This document shows, piece by piece, positions 45,581 through 54,154 of a stretch of DNA of 64,000 nt; the stretch's first letter is position 1; every line of letters begins with the position of its first letter. The position numbers and the translations under genes are program-made. The DNA is from Aestuariivivens marinum (GTDB lineage Bacteria > Bacteroidota > Bacteroidia > Flavobacteriales > Flavobacteriaceae). Under the pieces are notes generated by a model that had not been told where the DNA came from, made no database searches, and was given only the letters and a program-made list of their open reading frames with translations. The stretch covers positions 1,426,001 to 1,490,000 of the forward strand of contig NZ_JAKMCR010000001.1 in assembly GCF_022662175.1 (NCBI RefSeq), read 5' to 3'.

Positions 45581-46306
45581 ATGAAATCATTACAAAATAA
45601 AGTAGCTCTTATTACTGGAGGATCAAAAGGAATAGGGTTTGGCATAGCTCAGGCCTTATTGGAACAAGGCATTAAGGTAGCGGTTACTAGTAGAAGCGAA
45701 GCATCTGCTATAGAAGCTGCTCAACAGTTGAATGCTAATAATAGTTGTGAGGCAACTGCCATGGGAATTCAAGCTGATGTGAGAAATTTTGAAAGTCAGC
45801 AGGAAGCGGTGAAATTGGTTTTAGAAACATTTGGTCAACTGGATTTTGTTATTGCCAATGCTGGGTTAGGGTATTTTGCGAGTATTGAGGATTTAACACC
45901 ACAACAATGGCAAGACACCATCGATACCAATTTAACAGGTGTGTTTTATACCATAAAAGCTTCGGTTAATGCCTTAAAACAGTCTAAAGGCTATTTTATT
46001 ACCATTTCCAGTTTAGCGGGCACTAATTTTTTTGCAAAGGGATCGGCCTATAATGCCAGTAAATTTGGACTCACTGGTTTTACCCAAGCGGTGATGTTGG
46101 ATTTGAGACAACATGATATAAAAGTGAGTACCATCATGCCAGGCTCGGTTTCAACACATTTTAACGGTAATACTCCAGACGATTCCGATGCTTGGAAAAT
46201 CCAAATAGAGGATATAGGCGAATTGGTTGTCGATTTGATTAAAATGAATCCAAGAACTTTACCGAGTAAAATAGAAGTGCGTCCAAGCAAACCACCAACA
46301 AAATAA
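45581..46306 (+). CDS. short-chain dehydrogenase, FabG-like
   Basis: A 241-residue SDR with cofactor loop TGGSKGIGFGIA (13-24), the ANAGLGYFA motif, catalytic Ser in ITISSLAG, and YNASK. IMPGSVSTHF follows the active site. Substrate not known; 3-oxoacyl or similar ketone reduction is the family norm. 44 bp behind the DUF4136 gene. Confidence 0.88.
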   Translation: MKSLQNKVALITGGSKGIGFGIAQALLEQGIKVAVTSRSEASAIEAAQQLNANNSCEATAMGIQADVRNFESQQEAVKLVLETFGQLDFVIANAGLGYFASIEDLTPQQWQDTIDTNLTGVFYTIKASVNALKQSKGYFITISSLAGTNFFAKGSAYNASKFGLTGFTQAVMLDLRQHDIKVSTIMPGSVSTHFNGNTPDDSDAWKIQIEDIGELVVDLIKMNPRTLPSKIEVRPSKPPTK

Positions 46307-46308
46307 TT

Positions 46309-46452
46309 TTATTCTACAGTTATACGTGTGCCTTCACTATGACTACTAAACTCGGGAACATATATGCTTTAAATGGTGGTAAAGCCATTGCTCATATTAC
46401 CGGCATAGTTAACCCGTAAATTATATCCAAGAACATAATAAATACCTAATAA
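46309..46452 (-). pseudogene. remnant of a protein C-terminus
   Basis: In one minus-strand frame this gap reads YYVLGYNLRVNYAGNMSNGF, then TTI, a stop (46369-46371), and SIYVPEFSSHSEGTRITVE with a normal stop at 46309. The protein-like composition on both sides of a single stop, with no start, suggests a decayed gene end. I do not recognise the family. Confidence 0.35.
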
Positions 46453-46502
46453 TTACTATTGGTTGAGTAAAGTTGGCCATTTTTTAAGTCAAGTAGAAAG
46501 AT

Positions 46503-46510
46503 TAACTTTG
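46503..46510 (+). promoter_or_regulatory. promoter -7 element of the TPR gene
   Basis: TAACTTTG, 19 bases before the ATG at 46530. Fits TAnnTTTG; the TTG at -33 is too far. Confidence 0.45.
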
Positions 46511-46529
46511 CTTTTTCGACCTATATGCT

Positions 46530-47480
46530 ATGAATAAATTTTTAGTTTTTCTTCTTTTTCCTATCCTTATGTTTGGGCAATTGGATATTGAAAATATTAC
46601 TACCCTTTTTAAGGGTCAACAATATCTCCAGGCAGAAAAAGTAATCATAGATTTTTTGACAAACCACCCTAACCATTTAAAAGCTATTGAGTTATTGGGA
46701 GATGCGTATGGGCACCAAAAGAAATGGGACCAAGCTATTGTTCAGTACAAAAGGTTGTTGGAGGTCAATGACTTAGAGGCCAATTACCATTATAAATACG
46801 GTGGTGTTTTGGGGATGAAGGCCTTGGAAAACAAGCTAAAATCTTTGGGTTTTATAGGAGATATTAAGGCATCATTTTTAAGGGCGGCCGAGTTGGATCC
46901 CAACCATATTGAAGTCCGTTGGGCTTTAGTAGAATTGTACATGCAATTGCCCGGCATCTTAGGGGGTAGTAAAAGTAAATCCTTAACATTTGCTGAGGAA
47001 TTGGAAAACCTTTCAACTGTAGATGGGTATCTGGCCAAGGGCTATATTTATGAGTATGACGATGAACCCGAATTGGCTGAAAAATATTATAGATTAGCCA
47101 TTAATGTTGGAGGTTCACTAACCTGTTTTTCTAAACTTACCTCGTTTTACGAAAGTACAGACAAACCAGAAAAGGCCATTAAAACTGTTGAAGATGCCCA
47201 ACAAAAACACAATCGTAATGCCTTACATTACCAAATTGGTAAAATTGCGGCCGAATATAATGTACAGCTTCAAAAAGGCGAGCAATGCTTAAAGACTTTT
47301 ATCGAAAATTATTCGATACAAGACGGTGTGCCAAAGGCTTGGGCACATTACCGTTTAGCACAGATCCATATGCACAAAAAGAATAAACAGGAAGCTCTTA
47401 AATATATAGATTTAGCTTTGGCCGAACTTCCAAAAATAAAACCCTTTAAAGTATATCGGGAAAAAATTTTGCAGCTTTAG
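46530..47480 (+). CDS. periplasmic/secreted TPR protein
   Basis: A 316-residue protein with a signal peptide (to FGQ, residue 17) and several tetratricopeptide helices: LKAIELLGDAYGHQKKWDQAIVQYKRLLEVN, YHYKYGGVLGMKALEN, IKASFLRAAELDPNHIEVRWALVELYMQLPG and AHYRLAQIHMHKKNKQEALKYIDLALAELP. Likely a protein-interaction scaffold in the envelope; partner unknown. Confidence 0.88.
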   Translation: MNKFLVFLLFPILMFGQLDIENITTLFKGQQYLQAEKVIIDFLTNHPNHLKAIELLGDAYGHQKKWDQAIVQYKRLLEVNDLEANYHYKYGGVLGMKALENKLKSLGFIGDIKASFLRAAELDPNHIEVRWALVELYMQLPGILGGSKSKSLTFAEELENLSTVDGYLAKGYIYEYDDEPELAEKYYRLAINVGGSLTCFSKLTSFYESTDKPEKAIKTVEDAQQKHNRNALHYQIGKIAAEYNVQLQKGEQCLKTFIENYSIQDGVPKAWAHYRLAQIHMHKKNKQEALKYIDLALAELPKIKPFKVYREKILQL

Positions 47481-47586
47481 TTGTAGTCTTGAACATATAT
47501 TTAGGTCATCAAAACACATGATATAATAATGCAAAGGGTAGTTGGGGTTTCTATAAATCCCAGTGAAATAACTTCTATACAAATAA

Positions 47587-47618
47587 TTTGGAATTTGATA
47601 TTTGGAATTTGATATTTG
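47587..47618. repeat. tandem 14-bp repeat upstream of mpl
   Basis: TTTGGAATTTGATA occurs twice in tandem (47587-47600 and 47601-47614), followed by a third TTTG. It ends 5 bases before the mpl ATG, so changes in copy number would alter the leader. Confidence 0.75.
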
Positions 47619-47622
47619 CTTT

Positions 47623-48978
47623 ATGAACGTACATTTTATTGCCATAGGTGGTGCGGCTATGCACAACTTGGCATTGGCCCTACACAATAAAGGATATCGA
47701 GTTACAGGAAGTGACGATACTATTTTCGAGCCTTCTAAATCCAGATTGGAAGCCAAAGGGTTATTACCTGATACGTTTGGGTGGTTTCCGGAAAAAATCA
47801 CTAAAGAGCTTGATGCCGTTGTTTTGGGAATGCATGCCAAAGCCGATAATCTAGAATTGTTAAAGGCTCAAGAATTGGGTTTAAAAGTGTATAGTTACCC
47901 TGAATTTTTATACGAGCAATCCAAGAACAAAACCCGTGTGGTTATAGCCGGTAGCCATGGTAAAACAACTATAACCTCAATGATTTTACATGTTATGCAG
48001 TATCATGATCGTGATGTAGATTATATGGTTGGTGCCCAATTGGAAGGCTTCGATGTTATGGTCAAACTTACTGAAGATGCTGATTTTATGGTCTTGGAAG
48101 GCGACGAATATTTAAGTTCCCCGATAGATAGACGCCCCAAGATTCATTTATACAAACCTAATATAGCATTGTTGAGTGGTATTGCTTGGGATCATATTAA
48201 TGTGTTTCCAACGTTCGAAAATTATATAGAGCAGTTTAAAATATTTGTAGATTCCATAGTTAGTGGAGGCAGTATTAATTACAATGAAGAAGACCCTGAG
48301 GTAAAGCATGTGGTAGAAGCAAGTGATAATACTATTCGAAAGATTCCATACCATACTCCGGAATATACTGTTGAAAACGGACAAACTTTGTTGGCGACCC
48401 CTGAAGGTGATCTGCCCATTGAAATTTTTGGTAAACATAACCTAAATAACCTTGCAGGTGCCAAATGGATTTGTCAGCATATGGGTGTAGATGAAGATGA
48501 TTTTTACGAAGCTATTGCCACTTTTAAAGGAGCCAGTAAACGCTTGGAAAAGATAGCGGAAAGTAAAACAAGTGTAGTCTTTAAGGATTTTGCACATTCT
48601 CCTAGTAAAGTGCAGGCCACTACCCAAGCCGTAAAGGAACAATACCAAAATAGGACTTTAGTGGCTTGTTTGGAATTGCATACCTATAGCAGCCTGAATG
48701 CCGAATTTTTAAAGGAATATAAAGGTGCTTTAGATGCTGCCGATATGGCTGTGGTATTTTATTCGCCCCATGCCGTTGAAATTAAAAAACTGGAGGAAGT
48801 GACCCACGAGCAAATTGCCGAGGCGTTCCAACGGGACGATTTAATAATTTACACAAACCCAGAAGATTTTAAAAACTTTTTGTTTTCTCAAAATTTTAGT
48901 GATAAGGTACTGCTTTTAATGAGTTCGGGAAATTATGGTGGATTGGATTTTGAGGTGGTAAAAAGACTGATCAAATAA
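47623..48978 (+). CDS. mpl: UDP-MurNAc:L-Ala-gamma-D-Glu-meso-DAP ligase
   Basis: A 451-residue Mur-ligase-family enzyme that recycles the tripeptide from old peptidoglycan. FIAIGGAAMHNLALALHNKGYRVTGSDD forms the N-terminal Rossmann part, GSHGKTTITSMI is the ATP loop, EGDEYLSSPIDRRPK and ALLSGIAWDHINVFPTFENY are Mpl/MurC markers, and FKDFAHSPSKVQATTQAV starts the C-terminal domain. I start at the ATG at 47623; an in-frame TTG at 47602 lies within the tandem repeat. Confidence 0.93.
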   Translation: MNVHFIAIGGAAMHNLALALHNKGYRVTGSDDTIFEPSKSRLEAKGLLPDTFGWFPEKITKELDAVVLGMHAKADNLELLKAQELGLKVYSYPEFLYEQSKNKTRVVIAGSHGKTTITSMILHVMQYHDRDVDYMVGAQLEGFDVMVKLTEDADFMVLEGDEYLSSPIDRRPKIHLYKPNIALLSGIAWDHINVFPTFENYIEQFKIFVDSIVSGGSINYNEEDPEVKHVVEASDNTIRKIPYHTPEYTVENGQTLLATPEGDLPIEIFGKHNLNNLAGAKWICQHMGVDEDDFYEAIATFKGASKRLEKIAESKTSVVFKDFAHSPSKVQATTQAVKEQYQNRTLVACLELHTYSSLNAEFLKEYKGALDAADMAVVFYSPHAVEIKKLEEVTHEQIAEAFQRDDLIIYTNPEDFKNFLFSQNFSDKVLLLMSSGNYGGLDFEVVKRLIK

Positions 48979-49113
48979 TATGGTATTTATTATATTAAAG
49001 CTATCTGTTATTGTATAGGGTACTAAATAATAAATCTTTAAAAAAATATGGATTCCTGTTTTCACTGGAATGATGTTTTTTTCTTAAAAACCAAAATTAA
49101 ATCAAAGGATTTA

Positions 49114-50715
49114 TTAGATATTATCATTAATAAATTCTACCTGTTTCCACTCAAAATCAATAGCATCGTTTTTTTGTGGGGTACCAGGTGTACTTCTACC
49201 TTCGGTAATATATTTTGCGAGCAATACTTTTAATTCTTCAGCTTTTTCTTTGTTTGTTACTATTAAATTTTGAGTTTCACTAGGGTCTGATTTTAAATTA
49301 TATAACTGATTTTCAGGTAAGGAATCTATAGCTGCTTTGTCTGAAGGTCTAGGAAAACTCCATCCTCCAGATCCAGGACACATAATAAGCTTCCAATCGC
49401 CTTTTCTTATAGCAAAACTACCGTTAATGGAATGGTGTACTGTAGCTTCCCTAAAAGGGGTTTTAAGGTTTTTATCTTTAAATAGGGATAGCATACTATA
49501 ACTATCCTCGGCTTCATTGTCTTTCAATGTATAACCAGTTAGTTCGGCACAGGTCGCCATAAAATCGGTGGTGCAAATGGTTTCGGTTGATGTAGACCCT
49601 TTATTGATACCTTTTGGCCATTTCATTATAAAAGGTACGCGGTGTCCACCTTCAAAAATATCAGCCTTATGACCTCTGTAAATAGAACTAGGATTATGTC
49701 CCTTTTCTTTTAAAACAACATAATCGGCTTGTGGCGAACAGCCATTGTCACTAGTAAATATAACAAGCGTATTATCCTCAATACCATTTTGCTTTAAGGT
49801 TTCTGTTAGTTGGCCCATAAAGGCGTCGACCATCATAACAAAATCAGCATAAGGATTTACCCCACTTTTATTTTTCCATGCTTCAGTTGGAAGTATAGGG
49901 GTATGTGGTGAAGGTAATGCTAAGTATAGGAAAAAGGGTTGCTTTTCTTCGGATCTTTCAGCAATGTATTTGAAGGATTTCCTAAAAAAGTTAGGGGTCA
50001 CATCATCATGAATAAAGTCTTTTGATGTTGGACCTTTACGCCACCACGAATATTTTCCCGTGTTTTTGGTAACCGAATCTGGAATCATGGTCGCTTTTCC
50101 ATTTTCAACATAAACATAAGGTGCCATATCTAAAGATCCTGAATGGCCATAGGCATAATCGAAGCCCAAATCGTTTGGGCTATTGGTAATAGGTTTGGAA
50201 AAATCGATATTATTAAAATCGACAGGATTCCAGCCCTCTCCAGAGGTATTGTCTTCATCTTTTAAGGCCCAATCCCAACCTAAATGCCATTTTCCAATAA
50301 ATGCAGTATGGTAGCCTTGGGTTTTTAGCATTGAGGCAACTGTACTCCTAGAATTTGGTATTAAGGCTTTAGACTTACCTGTTAAAACACCACTTTTAAG
50401 TCTGCTTCTCCAATTATAGCGTCCCGTTAAAATGCCGTAACGTGTTGGCGTACAAACAGCCGACGAAGTATGGGCATCTATGAATCTCATTCCCTCACTG
50501 GCAATTTTATCGATATTTGAGGTGTTAATTTTACTATCTGGATTGAAACTTGAAATATCGCCATAGCCCAGATCGTCTGCCAATACATAGATAATGTTTG
50601 GCTTTTTTACCTCTTTTTTAATAGGTTTAGAGCAGTTCAAACAAATTAATATAAATAATGAAGACCAAACAATTAGGCTGTATATATGTTTCTTAAAGTT
50701 GGTTATGAATTTCAT
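49114..50715 (-). CDS. S1-family sulfatase lipoprotein
   Basis: A 533-residue sulfatase with N-terminal lipoprotein signal (ICLNC28). The catalytic Cys for formylglycine is in CTPTRYGILTGRY (Cys88-X-P-X-Arg92). Metal-binding ADDLGYGD (Asp47, Asp48) and FTSDNGCSP are intact. It probably removes sulfate from a polysaccharide at the cell surface; formylglycine maturation needs an SUMF/anSME enzyme not present here. Single gene, not adjacent to a SusCD pair. Confidence 0.93.
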   Translation of the reverse strand: MKFITNFKKHIYSLIVWSSLFILICLNCSKPIKKEVKKPNIIYVLADDLGYGDISSFNPDSKINTSNIDKIASEGMRFIDAHTSSAVCTPTRYGILTGRYNWRSRLKSGVLTGKSKALIPNSRSTVASMLKTQGYHTAFIGKWHLGWDWALKDEDNTSGEGWNPVDFNNIDFSKPITNSPNDLGFDYAYGHSGSLDMAPYVYVENGKATMIPDSVTKNTGKYSWWRKGPTSKDFIHDDVTPNFFRKSFKYIAERSEEKQPFFLYLALPSPHTPILPTEAWKNKSGVNPYADFVMMVDAFMGQLTETLKQNGIEDNTLVIFTSDNGCSPQADYVVLKEKGHNPSSIYRGHKADIFEGGHRVPFIMKWPKGINKGSTSTETICTTDFMATCAELTGYTLKDNEAEDSYSMLSLFKDKNLKTPFREATVHHSINGSFAIRKGDWKLIMCPGSGGWSFPRPSDKAAIDSLPENQLYNLKSDPSETQNLIVTNKEKAEELKVLLAKYITEGRSTPGTPQKNDAIDFEWKQVEFINDNI

Positions 50716-50781
50716 TATAAAACGATAATTTAAACAATCTGTTTTTTTGATTTATAAAACTACAATATTTATATTTATAAA

Positions 50782-51480
50782 ATGTCTGAAAGAAAACCCT
50801 CTTTTTCCATAAAACACTGGTCGCAAGATGATCAGCCCAGGGAAAAATTACTTAACAAAGGAAAAGCTGCTCTAAGTGATGCCGAGTTGGTAGCTATTTT
50901 AATTGGTTCTGGTAATAAAGATGAAAGTGCAGTAGATTTATGTAAACGTATTTTAGCCAGTGTTGACAATAATTTGAGTGAGCTAGGTAAGTTATCACTA
51001 AAGCAGCTTATGGTATTTAAGGGTATTGGTGAAGCTAAAGCCATAACTATAGCAGCTGCATTGGAATTAGGAAGAAGAAGAAGGGGAGAGGAAGCGCTTC
51101 AAAAGCAGAAAATTAATTCTAGCAAATCGGTCTTCGAATTGATGCAACCTGTAATCGGGGAGTTGGTGCATGAAGAATTTTGGATCATTTATTTAAACAA
51201 TTCCAATAAAGTTATTCATAAACACCAATTAAGTAAAGGCGGGATTACAGGAACCTTGGTCGATGTACGCTTGGTACTTAAAAATGCTCTTGAAGTTGGG
51301 GCAACAGGATTAATATTAGCTCATAACCATCCGTCTGGAACCTTAAGACCTAGTGAAGCCGATAAACAAATTACAAAAAAACTTAAGACAGCTGCACAAA
51401 GTTTAGATATAAACGTGTTGGATCACCTAATTATAACCGAAAAAGCATACTTTAGTTTTGCTGATGAGACCCTCTTGTAA
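50782..51480 (+). CDS. radC: RadC-family JAB-domain protein
   Basis: A 232-residue protein. Helix-hairpin-helix region (about 60-85, LMVFKGIGEAKAITIAAALELGRRR) then an MPN+/JAB domain with the metal motif LAHNHPSGTLRPSEADKQIT. Full chromosomal form; the DNA-repair label is historical and the reaction is unknown. Confidence 0.93.
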   Translation: MSERKPSFSIKHWSQDDQPREKLLNKGKAALSDAELVAILIGSGNKDESAVDLCKRILASVDNNLSELGKLSLKQLMVFKGIGEAKAITIAAALELGRRRRGEEALQKQKINSSKSVFELMQPVIGELVHEEFWIIYLNNSNKVIHKHQLSKGGITGTLVDVRLVLKNALEVGATGLILAHNHPSGTLRPSEADKQITKKLKTAAQSLDINVLDHLIITEKAYFSFADETLL

Positions 51481-51564
51481 ATATGATATTATGGTATATA
51501 GCATTAAATTAGTAAAGTAATGGAGTTTGGAATTTAAAAATAAAAATTTGTTTATGTTTAACAG

Positions 51565-52869
51565 ATGCTTTTAGTTTATACACATAGCATATCACCAAGA
51601 TTAAAATATGTTTTTAAACATATCTGTACACGAATTTTAGGAATTGAGGTGGCATTTACCACAAAAATAGAAGATTTTATTGCCCATGATAATGCAAAAA
51701 TGTCTTATACCAGACAACAATTGGGGAATGAGTTTTTTATAAAAAGTCACGATATACTATTTGAGCAAGGTATTACAGATATAGAAATTAATGTACACGA
51801 TTGGGAAAACACCAAGTGCTTTTTTTATAATGGTGACAAAAGTGCAATGCCATTCGATATTTTTGCTGCAGCATTTTATCTTTTATCACGGTATGAAGAA
51901 TATTTACCACAGGTTCGGGATGATTATGGTCGTTTTTTAGCTACTGAAAGTATTGCTTTTAAATATGGGTTTTTGCATCAACCAGTAGTAGATATTTGGG
52001 CTTATAAATTCAAGGCTCAGATACAAAAACAATATCCAGATTTTAAATTCCCAAAAAAAAAGTATGGCATAAAACCAATAATAGATATACCCAGTGCCTA
52101 TAATTTTAGGCTAAAAGGTGTTATGCGCACCATAGGAGGTATTATAAAGGATGTTTTTAGTTTAAAGCTTAAAACGCTTTATAACAGGTTTATGGTTCTT
52201 TTTGGTTTTAAACATGATCCCTTTGATAACTACAAATACATTATTAACAAGCAAAAACAGACTAAATTTAAATTTCTGTTTTTCTTTTTGGTTGGTGGTT
52301 ATTCTACATACGATAAAGGAACCAATCCTAACAATAAGGAGTTTAAATCTTTAATAAAGCATATTGCAGACTATTGTCATGTAGGATTAAAAGCATCGTA
52401 TTTTGCTATCGAAAATAGTGCAATTTTAAAGAAAGAAAAACTACAAATGGAATCTATAATAAATGCCTCATTGGTCGCATCACGTCAATCGTATTCCAAA
52501 CTTAATTTCCCCGAATCCTATAGAAATTTGGTAGAATTAGAAATAAAAGAAGACTATACCATGGGATATGTTAACCAAGTAGGATTTAGGGCAGGTTCTT
52601 GTACGCCATTTTTGTTTTATGATTTGGATTATGAAACACAAACACCTCTTAAGATAAACTCCTACCATATTATGGATTATGCCCTTTTAAAACACAAATC
52701 CTTATTGGATAAGAAAAAAGTTTTAAATGAGATTATTACTGAAATAAAACAGGTTGATGGTGAATTTGTACCCGTTTTCCATAATTATACATTTAGCAGT
52801 GTGTCCAGATGGAATGGGTTTAAGGAACTGTTTAATAATATTCTAGATTCTGCAGATGGAAAAGCTTAA
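51565..52869 (+). CDS. polysaccharide-deacetylase-like protein with N-terminal DUF7033-type domain
   Basis: A 434-residue protein common in Flavobacteriia. The N-terminal 200 residues (YTHSISPRLKYVFKHICTRILGIEV, FDIFAAAFYLLSRYEEYLP) form a domain of unknown function. The C-terminal part (DIPSAYNFRLKG; FLVGGYSTYD; HVGLKASYFA; MGYVNQVGFRAGSCTPFLFYDLDYE) aligns with the polysaccharide deacetylase barrel but the usual DD...HxxxH metal site is not obvious, so activity is doubtful. Overlaps the next gene by 14 bases. Confidence 0.72.
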   Translation: MLLVYTHSISPRLKYVFKHICTRILGIEVAFTTKIEDFIAHDNAKMSYTRQQLGNEFFIKSHDILFEQGITDIEINVHDWENTKCFFYNGDKSAMPFDIFAAAFYLLSRYEEYLPQVRDDYGRFLATESIAFKYGFLHQPVVDIWAYKFKAQIQKQYPDFKFPKKKYGIKPIIDIPSAYNFRLKGVMRTIGGIIKDVFSLKLKTLYNRFMVLFGFKHDPFDNYKYIINKQKQTKFKFLFFFLVGGYSTYDKGTNPNNKEFKSLIKHIADYCHVGLKASYFAIENSAILKKEKLQMESIINASLVASRQSYSKLNFPESYRNLVELEIKEDYTMGYVNQVGFRAGSCTPFLFYDLDYETQTPLKINSYHIMDYALLKHKSLLDKKKVLNEIITEIKQVDGEFVPVFHNYTFSSVSRWNGFKELFNNILDSADGKA

Positions 52870-53548
52870 AGGTATAACCGACGTTTTTTTTGATTTGGAT
52901 CACACCCTTTGGGATTTCGACAAGAATTCAGCCTTGACTTTCCATAAGATTTTTAAAATTAATAATATCAACATTGATTTAGGTACTTTTTTATCCTATT
53001 ACGAGCCCATAAATCTAAACTATTGGAAACTTTACCGAGAGGAGAAGGTTGATAAGGCAACATTGCGTTATAACAGATTAAGTGATGCTTTTGAAGCAGT
53101 AGGCTATAAAGTTACTAAGGGGACAATTAATAGCTTGTCTTCAGATTATATTACCCATTTAACTTCGTTCAATCATTTGTTTGAAAACACTTTTGAAATC
53201 TTAGACTATTTACAAAAAAGTTACAACTTACATATTATTACCAATGGCTTTGAAGAAGTCCAACAAGGCAAACTAACGAAGTCCAAAATTCATCATTATT
53301 TTAAAACAATTACAAACTCAGAAAATGTAGGGGTTAAAAAACCTAACCCTAAGATTTTTAAGCATGCTTTGAAGGTTGCAAAAGTAAGAGCAGACCAAGC
53401 AGTAATGATAGGTGATAACTACGAAGCAGATATTCTAGGAGCCATTGATATTGGAATGGGCGCTATTTTATTTGGAACATTTAATGGTAATCTAAATGGT
53501 GAGATTAAACAAGTTGATAAATTAATTCATCTAAAAAAGTTTTTGTAA
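52856..53548 (+). CDS. HAD hydrolase, YjjG-like nucleotidase
   Basis: A 230-residue HAD-superfamily phosphatase. DVFFDLDHTLWDFDKNSA holds the nucleophile Asp (13) and the acid Asp (15), the second motif Thr/Ser is in LHIITNGFEEVQQGKL, the Lys in NVGVKKPNPKIF, and the last acids in VMIGDNYEADILGA. DFDKNS is typical of YjjG, which removes phosphate from non-canonical pyrimidine nucleotides. Translationally coupled to the gene before it. Confidence 0.9.
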   Translation: MEKLKGITDVFFDLDHTLWDFDKNSALTFHKIFKINNINIDLGTFLSYYEPINLNYWKLYREEKVDKATLRYNRLSDAFEAVGYKVTKGTINSLSSDYITHLTSFNHLFENTFEILDYLQKSYNLHIITNGFEEVQQGKLTKSKIHHYFKTITNSENVGVKKPNPKIFKHALKVAKVRADQAVMIGDNYEADILGAIDIGMGAILFGTFNGNLNGEIKQVDKLIHLKKFL

Positions 53549-53587
53549 GAATACTAAGTTCATAAAGTTGTTCGTTTTACTAAAGCT

Positions 53588-54154
53588 ATGATAAAGAAAT
53601 TTTTAAAGTATACATTACCCTTAATTATTTTCTGTTTATTTATGTCATCCTGTACTAAACAGGTTGATTTTAATCAAGCAAACGACTTGGTTTTGGAGCC
53701 TATTGTGGCTTCCGATTTGATTTTTTTCAATGCTGATGCTACTGAGTTTTTTGTTGATAATACCGAATTGGTTACGGTTAGGGATTCCGTAATCATCGAT
53801 TTGTTTAACCGTGATTTTTTTGTGGACTATGTTGTAAAAGCTGAATTTGTTTTTAAGGTAATTAACTCCATAAATAGAAGCAGCAACGTAACCATCGAGT
53901 TTTTTGATATCAATAACCAAAAGCGACATGGATTTTCTTTAATGGCCTTAGCATCCCCTAACAATACTGATATTATTACTACACATACTGAAATTTTTGA
54001 AAACCAAGCACTTGACGACTTAAAGGCTTCTAATAAAGTGGTGTTAACCATGCAGGTACTTGCTGGTGGAGATCCCTTAAACGATAATACCCCAGGACGT
54101 GTTGAGCTTAAGTCTAAAGGGTTGTTTTATACATCAATAGACGTTTCAGAATGA
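53588..54154 (+). CDS. lipoprotein of unknown function
   Basis: A 188-residue lipoprotein (LFMSSC22). The rest is predicted beta-rich with alternating hydrophobic residues (VKAEFVFKVINSINRSSNVTIEFFDINNQ, KVVLTMQVL). I do not recognise a family. Its stop overlaps the start of the DUF5723 gene by 4 bases (ATGA), so it is the first of a coupled three-gene operon. Confidence 0.75.
   Translation: MIKKFLKYTLPLIIFCLFMSSCTKQVDFNQANDLVLEPIVASDLIFFNADATEFFVDNTELVTVRDSVIIDLFNRDFFVDYVVKAEFVFKVINSINRSSNVTIEFFDINNQKRHGFSLMALASPNNTDIITTHTEIFENQALDDLKASNKVVLTMQVLAGGDPLNDNTPGRVELKSKGLFYTSIDVSE

Noticed and set aside
47587-47618. Possible CRISPR or direct-repeat array
   Set aside because: The units are only 14 bases with no spacers and fewer than three copies.
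50782-51480. RadC as a marker of a mobile element
   Set aside because: It is the full HhH plus JAB chromosomal form with no integrase, transposase or phage genes nearby.
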